NCBI GenBank assembly: GCA_965221545.1
Contig: OZ244901.1
Coordinates: 806,001 to 870,000, forward strand
Direction of reading: 5' to 3'
DNA: 64,000 nucleotides
Origin: JAJEFO01 sp022819605
Lineage (GTDB): Bacteria > Pseudomonadota > Alphaproteobacteria > Rhodobacterales > Rhodobacteraceae
Both the position numbers and the translations under genes were made by a program. Shown one piece after another: positions 17,599 through 25,911 of the stretch. Every line of letters starts with the position of its first letter. The stretch's first letter is position 1. The notes beneath the pieces were generated by a model. The model worked only from the letters and a program-made list of their open reading frames with translations. It had not been told where the DNA came from and ran no database searches.

Positions 17599-19434
17599 TC
17601 AGTCCATTGTTGGGCGGGGCATTCCTTGGCTCGTGCTGGCAGAGAGAATCGTCTCCAGCGAATCGTGCTCTGCCACCCAGTGTCCCGGCCTGACTTCCTG
17701 AAGCCTGGGTCTGTAGCCAGGCCGCCCGCGCTTGGATGGCAGAAACCGAAGAGTTGCCCCCGGGTCGAGCGGCGAGGACAGCTCTCCGGGCACCCGAATT
17801 CGGTTGCGCGTCCGCTCAACCCGGGGGTCCGGGATTGGCGCAGCGGAAATGAGCATGCGGGTATAGGGGTGCTCGGGGGCCGAGTAGAGCGCGTCGCGTC
17901 CGGCGAACTCGACGACCTGACCGAGGTAGAGCACCATGATCCGATGGGAGATGTCGCGCACCACCGAGAGATCGTGACTGATGAAGAGCATGGAAAGGCC
18001 CATGTCGGCCTGAAGCTCTTTCAGAAGCTCGATGATCTGGGACTGAATCGAGACATCGAGGGCCGACACCGCTTCGTCGCAGATCACGAGTTTCGGGCGA
18101 TTGATCATCGCCCGCGCGATTCCGACCCGCTGGTTCTGGCCACCCGACAGCTCGTGCGGGTAGCGGTTGATCATCCGCTGGTCGAGTCCCACCCGTTCCA
18201 TCATTTCGGCAACCTCGATCTTGCGTTCACGGGACGTCAGTGCGGGCTGGAACGTCCGCAGTGGTTCTGCGATCGATGCGGCGATCGTCATCCGGGGATT
18301 GAGGCTCGCCAACGGGTCCTGAAAGACGATCTGAAGGTTCCTCCGCTCCTTGGTGAGAGCCTTTCCCTCCAGCATTGTCAGATCCTTGCCGAGCCATGTG
18401 ACCGACCCGTGGGTTGCCGGGAGGAGCCGCAGGACTGCGCGCGCCAACGTCGACTTTCCGCACCCCGATTCACCGACGATGCCGAGAGTTTCGCCCGGGG
18501 CAAGGTCGAAGCTGACCCCGTCTACTGCTGGGAGGTCCACCGCGCGTCCGAACAGACCGCGGTCGAGCTTGATCGGAAAGATCACCTTCATGTCGCGGAC
18601 CCGCAGGATCTCGCCCGTTGCAAAGGCCTCGGATTCGATCGGCGGTTTTGGCTGATCAAGCCTAGGCATCGAATCGAGGAGCATCTTGGTGTAGCCGTGT
18701 TGCGGCGCGTGGAATATGTCCTCGACACTCCCTGATTCCACGAGAGCGCCGAGCCGCATCACCTCCACCCGGTCGCACATCCGCGCCACTACACCCATGT
18801 CATGGGTGATGAGCGCGATTGCGGTACCCTCTTCTGCCTGGAGCCTTGCCATGAGATCGAGAATTTCCGCCTGCACCGTGGCGTCGAGCGCGGTGGTTGG
18901 TTCATCTGCGATGAGAAGTCTTGGCGAGCAGAGCATCGCCATCGCGATCATTACGCGCTGACGCATCCCGCCAGAAAGCTCATGCGAATACTGCCGAAGC
19001 CGTCGCTTTGCCTCCGCAATATGCACCCGTTCGAGCCAGTCGAGGCAGATGCGCTCGGCATCTGCCCCCCTTATTTTGCGGTGCGTCGACAGCACTTCGC
19101 CCATTTGCTGCCCAACCGTCAGATGCGGGGTCAGGGCGGTCAGCGGATCCTGAAAGATCATCGCCAGCTCGGCACCGCGCACTTGGTTCGCCTCCCGCGG
19201 CGTGAGGTCCAGAAGCTCGCGCCCGCCAAACCGGACCGACCCGCTTGTGTGTCCGTTGTTGGCCAGAAGTCCCATGGCGGCGAGGAAGGTCTGACTTTTC
19301 CCCGCCCCGGACTCGCCGACAATGCCGAGGCATTCGCCGCGATCGATGCGAAAACTGACATCCTTGACAGCTTCTACAGCGCCGTCTTGCGTGTCGAAGG
19401 TGACCGATAGGTTCGTGAATTCGATGACGCTCAT
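17599..19434 (-). CDS. Oligopeptide ABC transporter, fused double ATPase (DppD-DppF type)
   Basis: A 611-residue protein with two complete ABC domains. The first has GESGAGKSQ, LSGGMRQRV and LLIADEPTTALD; the second has GESGCGKSTLAR, LSGGQNQRVGIARAM and LVICDEAVSALD. Note that the second Walker B ends DEAVSALD. Such fusions replace separate OppD and OppF. It is the last gene of the leftward oligopeptide operon, with its ATG overlapping the stop of the permease gene. It converges on the desaturase gene, with 97 bp between that show no strong terminator. Confidence 0.9.
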   Translation of the reverse strand: MSVIEFTNLSVTFDTQDGAVEAVKDVSFRIDRGECLGIVGESGAGKSQTFLAAMGLLANNGHTSGSVRFGGRELLDLTPREANQVRGAELAMIFQDPLTALTPHLTVGQQMGEVLSTHRKIRGADAERICLDWLERVHIAEAKRRLRQYSHELSGGMRQRVMIAMAMLCSPRLLIADEPTTALDATVQAEILDLMARLQAEEGTAIALITHDMGVVARMCDRVEVMRLGALVESGSVEDIFHAPQHGYTKMLLDSMPRLDQPKPPIESEAFATGEILRVRDMKVIFPIKLDRGLFGRAVDLPAVDGVSFDLAPGETLGIVGESGCGKSTLARAVLRLLPATHGSVTWLGKDLTMLEGKALTKERRNLQIVFQDPLASLNPRMTIAASIAEPLRTFQPALTSRERKIEVAEMMERVGLDQRMINRYPHELSGGQNQRVGIARAMINRPKLVICDEAVSALDVSIQSQIIELLKELQADMGLSMLFISHDLSVVRDISHRIMVLYLGQVVEFAGRDALYSAPEHPYTRMLISAAPIPDPRVERTRNRIRVPGELSSPLDPGATLRFLPSKRGRPGYRPRLQEVRPGHWVAEHDSLETILSASTSQGMPRPTMD

Positions 19435-20363
19435 CAGCGGTCCTTGGGGTCAAGCGCGTCACGAAGCCCGTCGCCCACGAAGAAGAGCGAGATGATCGTG
19501 ACGAGGAAGAAGAAAATCGGACATGCGATCTGCCATGGCGTGCCGTAGATCACCGTACCGGCCCCTTCGGAGATCAGTGCGCCAAGCGACGTATTGGGTT
19601 CCTGCACGCCGAGTCCGAGGAACGAGATGAAGGATTCCACGAGAATCATCAACGGAACCAGTAGCGTTGCATAGACCACGACGATGCCCAGAAGGTTCGG
19701 CACGATGTGGCGCAGGATGATGGTGAAACGGCCGACCCCGGCAGTGGTCGCAGCCTCGACGAATTCGCGGTTCTTCAGGCTAAGCGTCTGGCCTCGCACG
19801 ATCCGGGACATGTCGAGCCACGAGACAATCCCTATGCCTACAAAGAGCATGAAGAAGGATCGCTCGAACATCACCATCAGAAGGATGATGATGAACATGT
19901 AGGGAATCGAGATGAGGACATCCACGGTGCGCATCATCACGTTGTCGACCCATCCGCCGACAAAGCCCGCGAACGCGCCGTAAAGCGTACCTATCACAAC
20001 CGCGACGAAGGCCCCGATCACGCCGACGATCAGCGACGTGCGGGTCGCCTGAATCGTTCGGGCGTAAAGGTCGCGGCCAAGCCCGTCGAGACCGAAGTAG
20101 TGCCCGCTTTCCATGGACGGTTGGCCTTCGCCCTCGATGTCTCCCATCCGCGCCCAGTCGATCTCCTCGATCGACCACTGGGAGAAGAGCGGCCCGACGA
20201 TGGTGAAGAGCATCACGAGGCCGAGGCAGATGAGCGCCCCGACTGCCGCATTGTTCCGAAAGAACCGCCGCCTGGCGTCTTCCCACAGGGACCGGCCGCG
20301 GATCGCCTCGCCTTCGACGAGCGCTTCGATGATCCGTTCGGACTGCTCGGTGCGATGGACCAT
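19434..20363 (-). CDS. Oligopeptide ABC transporter permease (DppC/OppC type)
   Basis: A 309-residue permease with a long cytosolic N-terminus, then about six membrane segments. It has the EAA-type loop EFVEAATTAGVGRFTIILRHIVPN and the DppC hallmark YFGLDGLGRDLYART. The ATG at 20363 lies one base after the upstream permease stop (TGAAATG). It pairs with the DppB-type protein to form the translocation pore. Confidence 0.9.
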   Translation of the reverse strand: MVHRTEQSERIIEALVEGEAIRGRSLWEDARRRFFRNNAAVGALICLGLVMLFTIVGPLFSQWSIEEIDWARMGDIEGEGQPSMESGHYFGLDGLGRDLYARTIQATRTSLIVGVIGAFVAVVIGTLYGAFAGFVGGWVDNVMMRTVDVLISIPYMFIIILLMVMFERSFFMLFVGIGIVSWLDMSRIVRGQTLSLKNREFVEAATTAGVGRFTIILRHIVPNLLGIVVVYATLLVPLMILVESFISFLGLGVQEPNTSLGALISEGAGTVIYGTPWQIACPIFFFLVTIISLFFVGDGLRDALDPKDR

Positions 20364-20364
20364 T

Positions 20365-21288
20365 TCAGTACCGAATTTTCGGATCGAGCCAGGCATAGGC
20401 CACGTCCACCAGAAGGTTGAAGAGCACCGTCAGCCCGCCATAGAGGATCGTGACACCGAGCATCACCGCGTAATCGCGGTTCAACGCCGAATCGACATAG
20501 GCCCGCCCGATCCCGCCGGTGGAAAAATAGACGTCGATCACGACCGATCCGGTGATCATCGCAACAAACGTGGGCCCGAGGTAGCTGACCACCGGCAGCA
20601 TCGCGGGTTTCATCGCGTGCCGCCAGACCACCTTGTGCTCCGGCAGCCCCTTTGCGCGGGCGGTGCGGATAAAGCTCGAATTAAGCGTTTCGAGCATTGA
20701 CGACCGCATGATCCGGGTGATCGACGCCACGTAAGACGTCGAAAGCGCGATCACCGGCATGACCAGGTATTGCCACTGACCGCCGTTCCAGCCGCCGCCC
20801 GGCAGCCAGCCGAGCTGCCAGGTGAAGACGATGACAAGGATTGGGGCCATCACGAAATTCGGCAGCGCCTGGGCCGAGAACGTCGCCCCGACCGCGATGT
20901 AGTCGAGCCAGGTATTGTGCCGGATCGCGGCAGCAACGCCGATGCCCATTCCCGCGAGCGTGGCAACGACGAACGAGATCAGCCCGTAGGTCAGGGTTAC
21001 CGGAAACCCCTGGGCGATGATGTCATTCACGTCCCGGTCCCTGTAGGCGAACGAAGGCCCGAAATCGAACCGGGTGACTACGCCGACCAGATAGTCCCAC
21101 ATCTGCTTCCAGAGCGGCTGATCAAGCCCGTAGCGCGCCTCGATGTTCGCCAGCACCTGCGGCGGCAGGGGCCGTTCGGACGTGAAGGGACCGCCAGGGG
21201 CCACCTGCATGAGGAAGAAGCACAGGACAATCAGTATGACCAGCGTCGGCACGGCCACGAGTATCCGCCGGATGATATAGGCAGTCAT
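20365..21288 (-). CDS. Oligopeptide ABC transporter permease (DppB/OppB type)
   Basis: A 307-residue permease starting MTAYIIRRILVAVPTLVILIV-type, with about six membrane segments and the cytosolic coupling loop FIRTARAKGLPEHKVVWRHA. It lies 60 bp after the binding-protein gene. A 12-bp palindrome (CCGGGATCCCGG, 21290-21301) sits directly before its ATG and could form a hairpin in the intercistronic mRNA. Confidence 0.9.
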   Translation of the reverse strand: MTAYIIRRILVAVPTLVILIVLCFFLMQVAPGGPFTSERPLPPQVLANIEARYGLDQPLWKQMWDYLVGVVTRFDFGPSFAYRDRDVNDIIAQGFPVTLTYGLISFVVATLAGMGIGVAAAIRHNTWLDYIAVGATFSAQALPNFVMAPILVIVFTWQLGWLPGGGWNGGQWQYLVMPVIALSTSYVASITRIMRSSMLETLNSSFIRTARAKGLPEHKVVWRHAMKPAMLPVVSYLGPTFVAMITGSVVIDVYFSTGGIGRAYVDSALNRDYAVMLGVTILYGGLTVLFNLLVDVAYAWLDPKIRY

Positions 21289-21348
21289 GCCGGGATCCCG
21301 GTCACTTTGCGGGACCCGCCGAATTGGCGCAGCCCGAATGACATCCGG

Positions 21349-22977
21349 TTACTCCGCGATCTTGTACAGATCTTTCGAATACCAGTTCTGTTCGATGTTA
21401 CTGACCGGCCAGCCGCCCACGTCGCTGTCCAGCATGTAGACCCCCGCGTAGTGATAGATCGGGATGATGGGCACGTCGTCGGCAATCTCCTGTTCGACCC
21501 TGGTGTAGATTGCCTGGGTGTCGTCGGCGATTTTTGCCAAGGTCATCAGTTCGTCGACCATGGCGTTGGAGTACTTCCCGTCGTTGTAGGCCGAAGGCGA
21601 GGTCAGAAGATCAAGGAAGGTCGACGCTTCGTTGTAATCCCCGCACCATGCACCGCGGGCGAGCTCGAAGCCTTGGTTGGCTCGGACTTCGAGGAATGTC
21701 TTCCATTCCATGTTCGCCAATGTGGTCTCGACGCCGAGTTTCTGTTTCCACATCTGGCTCATCGCCACGGCGATCTTCTTGTGGGACTCGGAGGTGTTGT
21801 AGATCATTTCGAACTTAAGTGGATTGTCAGGGCCGTATCCGGCTTCCGCCAAGAGCGTCTTTGCTCTTGCGTCCCGTTCGGCCTGGCTCATCGATGCGAC
21901 CTCGACATCCGGCACCTCGAAGTCTGCAGTTGCTGCCGGAGTGAAGGTGAAGGCCTCGATCTGACCGCCGGCAAGGATGTTCTCCGTGATTATCTTGCGG
22001 TCCACCGCCAGCGCCAGCGCCTTGCGCACGCGCACGTCCTTGAACGCCTCCGGCCCCGACTCGGAGAGGTTGAACGTATAGTAGTAATTGCAGAGTCGCG
22101 GAAAGCTGATCGCCTCGCCCGGATATTCCTTCTGCAGTCGCGGAAACTGTCCGGCAGGCACTTCGGTCCGATCAAGTTCGCCGGCAAGCCAGCGGGTCAG
22201 GGCGGTGTTCTCGTCGTTGATGACAAGGGCCACGGTCCTTTCGAGAATGACGTTTTCGGCATCCCAGTACATCGGGTTCCTTTCGCGGACCGAGCGTTCG
22301 TTCGGGATGTGCTCGGTCAACACGTAGGCACCGTTCGAGACGATGTTCTCCGGCCTCGTCCAATCTGCACCGTGAGCCTCGACCACGGCCGCGTTGACCG
22401 GGAATGTCGTGGCGTGAGTGACCATCTGCGGGAAGTAGGGAAGCGGCTGCGAGAGGCTGACGACAAGCGTGCTGTCGTCAGGGGCAGAAACACCAAGCTC
22501 GTCCACGGGCAGGTCGCCCGCGATGATCCGGGCGGCGTTCTCGATCGACATCAGCTCCATGAACCAGGAATACGGCGATGCCAGTTCCGGGCTCACGGCG
22601 CGCTTCCAGGCATAGACGAAATCGCCCGCTACCACCGGGTCGCCATTTGACCATTTGGCATCGTCGCGAAGGCTGAAGGTGTAAGTGAGCCTGTCGTCGC
22701 TCACGGTGTAGCCGGTGGCAGTGCCCGGAACGAGACGGCCCTGCGCATCCTGGTTCATCAGCCCCTCGAACAGGTCGCGGACAATGTCGGATCCGGACAC
22801 ATCTTCGACGACCTGCGGATCGACCGAACTGTGTTCATCAAGGACGCGGTACGTGAAGACCTGTTGCTCAGCCAGCGCTTCTCCGGTGACGGGATGAGTT
22901 CCTGCGGCAAAGGCCGAGCCAGTGGTGGCAGTCGCACCCAGCAGCATGGCCGCAAGGATCCTTGGCGTGGATTTCAT
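21349..22977 (-). CDS. Oligopeptide-binding protein (OppA type, solute-binding family 5)
   Basis: A 542-residue periplasmic protein with a Sec signal peptide (MKSTPRILAAMLLGATATT, cleavage near AFA-AG). It has OppA-like features such as QVVEDVSGSDIVRDLFEGL, YTFSLRDDAKWSNGDPV and IPIYHYAGVYM near the end. GGGAGG precedes the ATG at 22977. It binds peptides for the downstream DppB/DppC/DppDF-type components. The class most like MppA/OppA can also carry murein peptides. Confidence 0.88.
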   Translation of the reverse strand: MKSTPRILAAMLLGATATTGSAFAAGTHPVTGEALAEQQVFTYRVLDEHSSVDPQVVEDVSGSDIVRDLFEGLMNQDAQGRLVPGTATGYTVSDDRLTYTFSLRDDAKWSNGDPVVAGDFVYAWKRAVSPELASPYSWFMELMSIENAARIIAGDLPVDELGVSAPDDSTLVVSLSQPLPYFPQMVTHATTFPVNAAVVEAHGADWTRPENIVSNGAYVLTEHIPNERSVRERNPMYWDAENVILERTVALVINDENTALTRWLAGELDRTEVPAGQFPRLQKEYPGEAISFPRLCNYYYTFNLSESGPEAFKDVRVRKALALAVDRKIITENILAGGQIEAFTFTPAATADFEVPDVEVASMSQAERDARAKTLLAEAGYGPDNPLKFEMIYNTSESHKKIAVAMSQMWKQKLGVETTLANMEWKTFLEVRANQGFELARGAWCGDYNEASTFLDLLTSPSAYNDGKYSNAMVDELMTLAKIADDTQAIYTRVEQEIADDVPIIPIYHYAGVYMLDSDVGGWPVSNIEQNWYSKDLYKIAE

Positions 22978-23416
22978 GAAAGTACCTCCCATTTTGGGGC
23001 TGCCGCTCTCTGTGTGCGGCGCTCTTGTGTCGAGGAGCGAAAAGGGACCGAACTGAAGACTCTCCTTGATCAGGCAATTCGTGATGCCCGAATTCGTCCC
23101 CGCTCGCTTGATGCGCACGGTATGACCACCTCTCGATCCTGACAAGACCTGTCTTGCAAGGGCTGGAATCAAGAGTCCTTCAATATCAATGCACTACGTG
23201 TGACCTTCACGCACGTGACATCACGTTTGGCGGAACACTCGGAGCCGCAGCGGCGTTGAGCCCAAAGATGTTTCGTGAATCGCGTGCATGCGATAGGCAC
23301 AAGCTTGCAGCAGGCGCAGGAAAATTGGTCCCCAATTGGATGGCAGCGCATCGCATCAACGGGTATCTCGGAGATGAAAATTCGAACTAAGGTGCGATCG
23401 GGAGGCTAGGCGGGTG
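22978..23416. other. Intergenic control region between the oligopeptide operon and the flavoprotein gene
   Basis: This 439-bp stretch separates divergent operons. I see no convincing gene; a 78-codon open frame at 23154-23390 lacks any recognisable feature. Two inverted repeats are present: CAAGACCTGTCTTG at 23143-23156 and TCACGCACGTGA at 23207-23218. Both could be regulator sites, and a minus-strand TTGTCA next to the first could be a -35. Confidence 0.5.
23143..23156. promoter_or_regulatory. Inverted repeat CAAGAC-CT-GTCTTG
   Basis: A 6-bp perfect inverted repeat with a 2-nt centre, about 165 bp upstream of the binding-protein start. It is placed over a minus-strand TTGTCA hexamer followed 17 nt later by TACCGT. 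It may be the operator of the oligopeptide operon; the regulator is not identified in the neighbourhood. Confidence 0.35.
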
Positions 23417-24688
23417 ATGAGTCAAAGCATTGGTGTCGCCGTGATCGGCGGAGGGCAAGCCGGCATCGCGATGAGCGAGCATCTCTCCAAGTGTGACATT
23501 CCCCATGTCGTGTTCGAGCGATACCGGATTGCCGAACGTTGGCGCACGGGACGATGGGATTCGCTGGTCGCGAACGGACCCGCCTGGCACGACCGGTTCC
23601 CAAGTCAGGAGTTCTCGGGCATTGATCAGGATGCCTTTGTTCCAAAGGAGCAGGTCGCCGATTACTTTGTCGACTATGCCGAGCGATTGAATGTGCCCGT
23701 GCGATGCGGTGTTGAGGTGACGCTGGTTGAACGCTTGCCTGGCCAAGCGGGCTTCCGCGTTGAAACTTCGGACGGCGCATACGACGCGAACGCGATTGTC
23801 GCCGCGACGGGTCCGTTCCAGGAGCCAGTCTGCCCGCAGTTTGTTCCGGAAAATGTGCCGGTCACCCAAATGCACTCCCTGGACTACAAGAACCCGGATC
23901 AAGTCGCGGAAGGTGCTGTCCTGGTTGTTGGAGCTGGGTCGTCCGGCGTGCAGATTGCGGACGAATTGCTGCGGGCCGGGCGAGATGTGTTCTTGTCCAT
24001 CGGGCCCCACGACCGGCTGCCACGGCGGTACCGCAACAGGGACTATGCCTGGTGGATGGGCGTTCTTGGCATGTGGGATGACGAACGCATTCCGCCAGGC
24101 AAGGAGCATATCTCGATATCGGTGAGCGGTGCATACGGAGGCCGCACGATCGATTTTCGCGACCTGGCACGCAGCGGAATGATGCTGGCTGGGCGAACCG
24201 AAAGATTCTCGGAAGGCACCGTGCACTTTGCCGACGACCTTGCAAGGAACATCGCGGCAGGGGACGAGTACTACCTGTCATTTCTTGACCAGTGCGACGC
24301 CTATCTCGCGGCAAACGGGCTCGATCTGCCTGAAGAGCCTGCCGCACGTGAACTGCTGGATGATCCGGATTGCGTGGCCCGTCCCATTGATCGACTGAAC
24401 CTGGCTGAAGCCAGCGTCTCAACGATCATATGGGCGACGGGTTACAGGCCTGATTTCAGCTGGTTGAAATTGGACGTCTTCGACGAGGACGGAAGGCCCA
24501 GGCACGTTCGCGGCGTGGCGCCGGAACCCGGCGTCTACTTCCTGGGCCTGCCCTGGTTGACGCGCCGTGGCTCGTCGTTCATCTACGGCGTTTGGCACGA
24601 CGCGAAGCACATCGCGGACCACATTTTCATCCAGCGGAAATACAGCGACTACGACGGAACGGCGAAAATCGTCCTCAACGACGATTGA
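23417..24688 (+). CDS. Flavin-containing monooxygenase-like FAD/NAD(P)-binding protein
   Basis: A 423-residue two-dinucleotide-domain flavoprotein. The FAD loop is VIGGGQAGIAMSEHL near the N-terminus and the NAD(P) loop is VVGAGSSGVQIADEL mid-protein. The FMO/BVMO-like MHSLDY follows the first domain, and IIWATGYRPDFSWL comes before the C-terminus. Such enzymes hydroxylate amines or sulfides or insert oxygen using NADPH. ATG 23417 (GTG 23414 just before) has GGAGG at 23401. It heads a rightward cluster with RidA, DUF1028 and an amine demethylase, so an N-oxygenation role is plausible. Confidence 0.8.
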   Translation: MSQSIGVAVIGGGQAGIAMSEHLSKCDIPHVVFERYRIAERWRTGRWDSLVANGPAWHDRFPSQEFSGIDQDAFVPKEQVADYFVDYAERLNVPVRCGVEVTLVERLPGQAGFRVETSDGAYDANAIVAATGPFQEPVCPQFVPENVPVTQMHSLDYKNPDQVAEGAVLVVGAGSSGVQIADELLRAGRDVFLSIGPHDRLPRRYRNRDYAWWMGVLGMWDDERIPPGKEHISISVSGAYGGRTIDFRDLARSGMMLAGRTERFSEGTVHFADDLARNIAAGDEYYLSFLDQCDAYLAANGLDLPEEPAARELLDDPDCVARPIDRLNLAEASVSTIIWATGYRPDFSWLKLDVFDEDGRPRHVRGVAPEPGVYFLGLPWLTRRGSSFIYGVWHDAKHIADHIFIQRKYSDYDGTAKIVLNDD

Positions 24689-24747
24689 CGCCTGATCAGT
24701 GACGGCGAAACTTCGACCCATGTGATGGACAGGACAGGACCACGGGA

Positions 24748-25164
24748 ATGACCCATACCCGCATTCGCAAATTCAACACGCGCGATACTTACCCGGAACA
24801 GAACCTTGACAATGACCTGTGTCAGGCAGTTGCGACGCGCGGCGGCACAACCCTCTGGATGCGGGGCCAATGTCCGCAGAATCTGGACGACGCCAAAAGC
24901 ATCGACAGCCACGATCCCGTCGAGCAAACCCACAAGGTCATGCAGAACATCCGCCAGCTCGTCGAAGAGGCCGGCGGCAGCATGGAGCACCTTGTGAAGG
25001 TCGTTGTCTACATCACCGACGTGCGTCATCGCGAGGCGGTCTATCGGACCATGGGCGAATACATCAAGGGCGTTCATCCGGTCTCGACCGGTTTGGTCGT
25101 CCAGGCCCTTGCGCGACCCGAATGGCTGGTCGAGATCGACGCAACCGCCGTCATTCCGGATTGA
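24748..25164 (+). CDS. RidA/YjgF-family protein
   Basis: A 138-residue Rid-family protein, which hydrolyses reactive enamine/imine intermediates released during amine and amino-acid oxidation. GGSMEHLVKVVVYITDVRH and VSTGLVVQALARPEWLVEIDATA match the family fold; the Arg in ALARPEW corresponds to the carboxylate-binding arginine region. It sits 59 bp after the flavoprotein and 4 bp before DUF1028. Its presence fits a pathway that makes imines, such as oxidative N-demethylation. Confidence 0.85.
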   Translation: MTHTRIRKFNTRDTYPEQNLDNDLCQAVATRGGTTLWMRGQCPQNLDDAKSIDSHDPVEQTHKVMQNIRQLVEEAGGSMEHLVKVVVYITDVRHREAVYRTMGEYIKGVHPVSTGLVVQALARPEWLVEIDATAVIPD

Positions 25165-25168
25165 GTCC

Positions 25169-25843
25169 ATGACCTTTTCCCTTGTCGCCCGCTGCTCGGA
25201 AACCGGAATGTTCGGCGTGGCCATTTCGTCATCATCCCCTGCGGTTGCCGCTCGGTGTTCCTATACGCGCGCGGGCGTGGGAGCGGTCGCCAGCCAGAAC
25301 ATCACGGACCCGCGGCTGGGAACCTTGGCGCTAGACTTGATGGAAGGTGGGATGAGCGCTGCCGAGGCCATCGCGAACGTCCGCAGTCAGGGCGACTTCA
25401 TAGAGTACCGACAGGTGCTGGCAATCGACCGGGCCGGGGAAACCGCCATCCACTCCGGGCCAAGATCCCTTGGCATCTGGACCGAAGCCGCAGGGAAGGA
25501 TGTCCTGTCGGCGGGGAACCTCCTAGCCAACGACGGCGTGCCGTCAGCCATCGTCGAGGGGTTCGAGCAAAGTACGGGCCATCTCGGTGATCGACTGGTT
25601 GCGGCAATGCGTGCCGGACTGAAAGCTGGCGGCGAGGCGGGGCCGGTCCACTCGGCTGGTCTTCAGATCTGTGATCAGGTGCCTTGGCCAGTGGCCGACC
25701 TTCGCTGCGACTGGACCGAGGATTGCCCGATCGAAGCCGTCGCCTGCGCATGGAAAGTCTACAAGCCCCAACTCGACGCTTATGTCATCCGTGCGCTCGA
25801 CCCGCGTGATGCCCCGTCCTACGGCGTTCCGGGCGACGAGTGA
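25169..25843 (+). CDS. DUF1028 family protein (Ntn-hydrolase-like)
   Basis: A 224-residue DUF1028 protein beginning MTFSLVARC, with VGAVASQNITDPRLG and a GEAGPVHSAGLQICD stretch typical of the family. DUF1028 is grouped with N-terminal nucleophile hydrolases by fold, and Thr2 would be the exposed nucleophile after Met removal. The reaction is unknown. The ATG lies 4 bp after the RidA stop. A second member is at 62364-63029. Confidence 0.82.
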   Translation: MTFSLVARCSETGMFGVAISSSSPAVAARCSYTRAGVGAVASQNITDPRLGTLALDLMEGGMSAAEAIANVRSQGDFIEYRQVLAIDRAGETAIHSGPRSLGIWTEAAGKDVLSAGNLLANDGVPSAIVEGFEQSTGHLGDRLVAAMRAGLKAGGEAGPVHSAGLQICDQVPWPVADLRCDWTEDCPIEAVACAWKVYKPQLDAYVIRALDPRDAPSYGVPGDE

Positions 25844-25911
25844 TCCGGCTCTTGCCAACTGCCGAAATTCCGCGTGACACTCGGCCTCAGTTCCGCGAAC
25901 AGAGGCAAGCG

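Noticed and set aside
20770..22650. A 626-codon open frame on the plus strand
   Set aside because: Antisense to the oligopeptide permease and binding-protein genes, which have clear motifs and ribosome-binding sites; no domain was seen in the antisense product.
23154..23390. A 78-codon frame in the control region before the flavoprotein gene
   Set aside because: No family resemblance, no good ribosome-binding site, and it overlaps inverted repeats that look regulatory.
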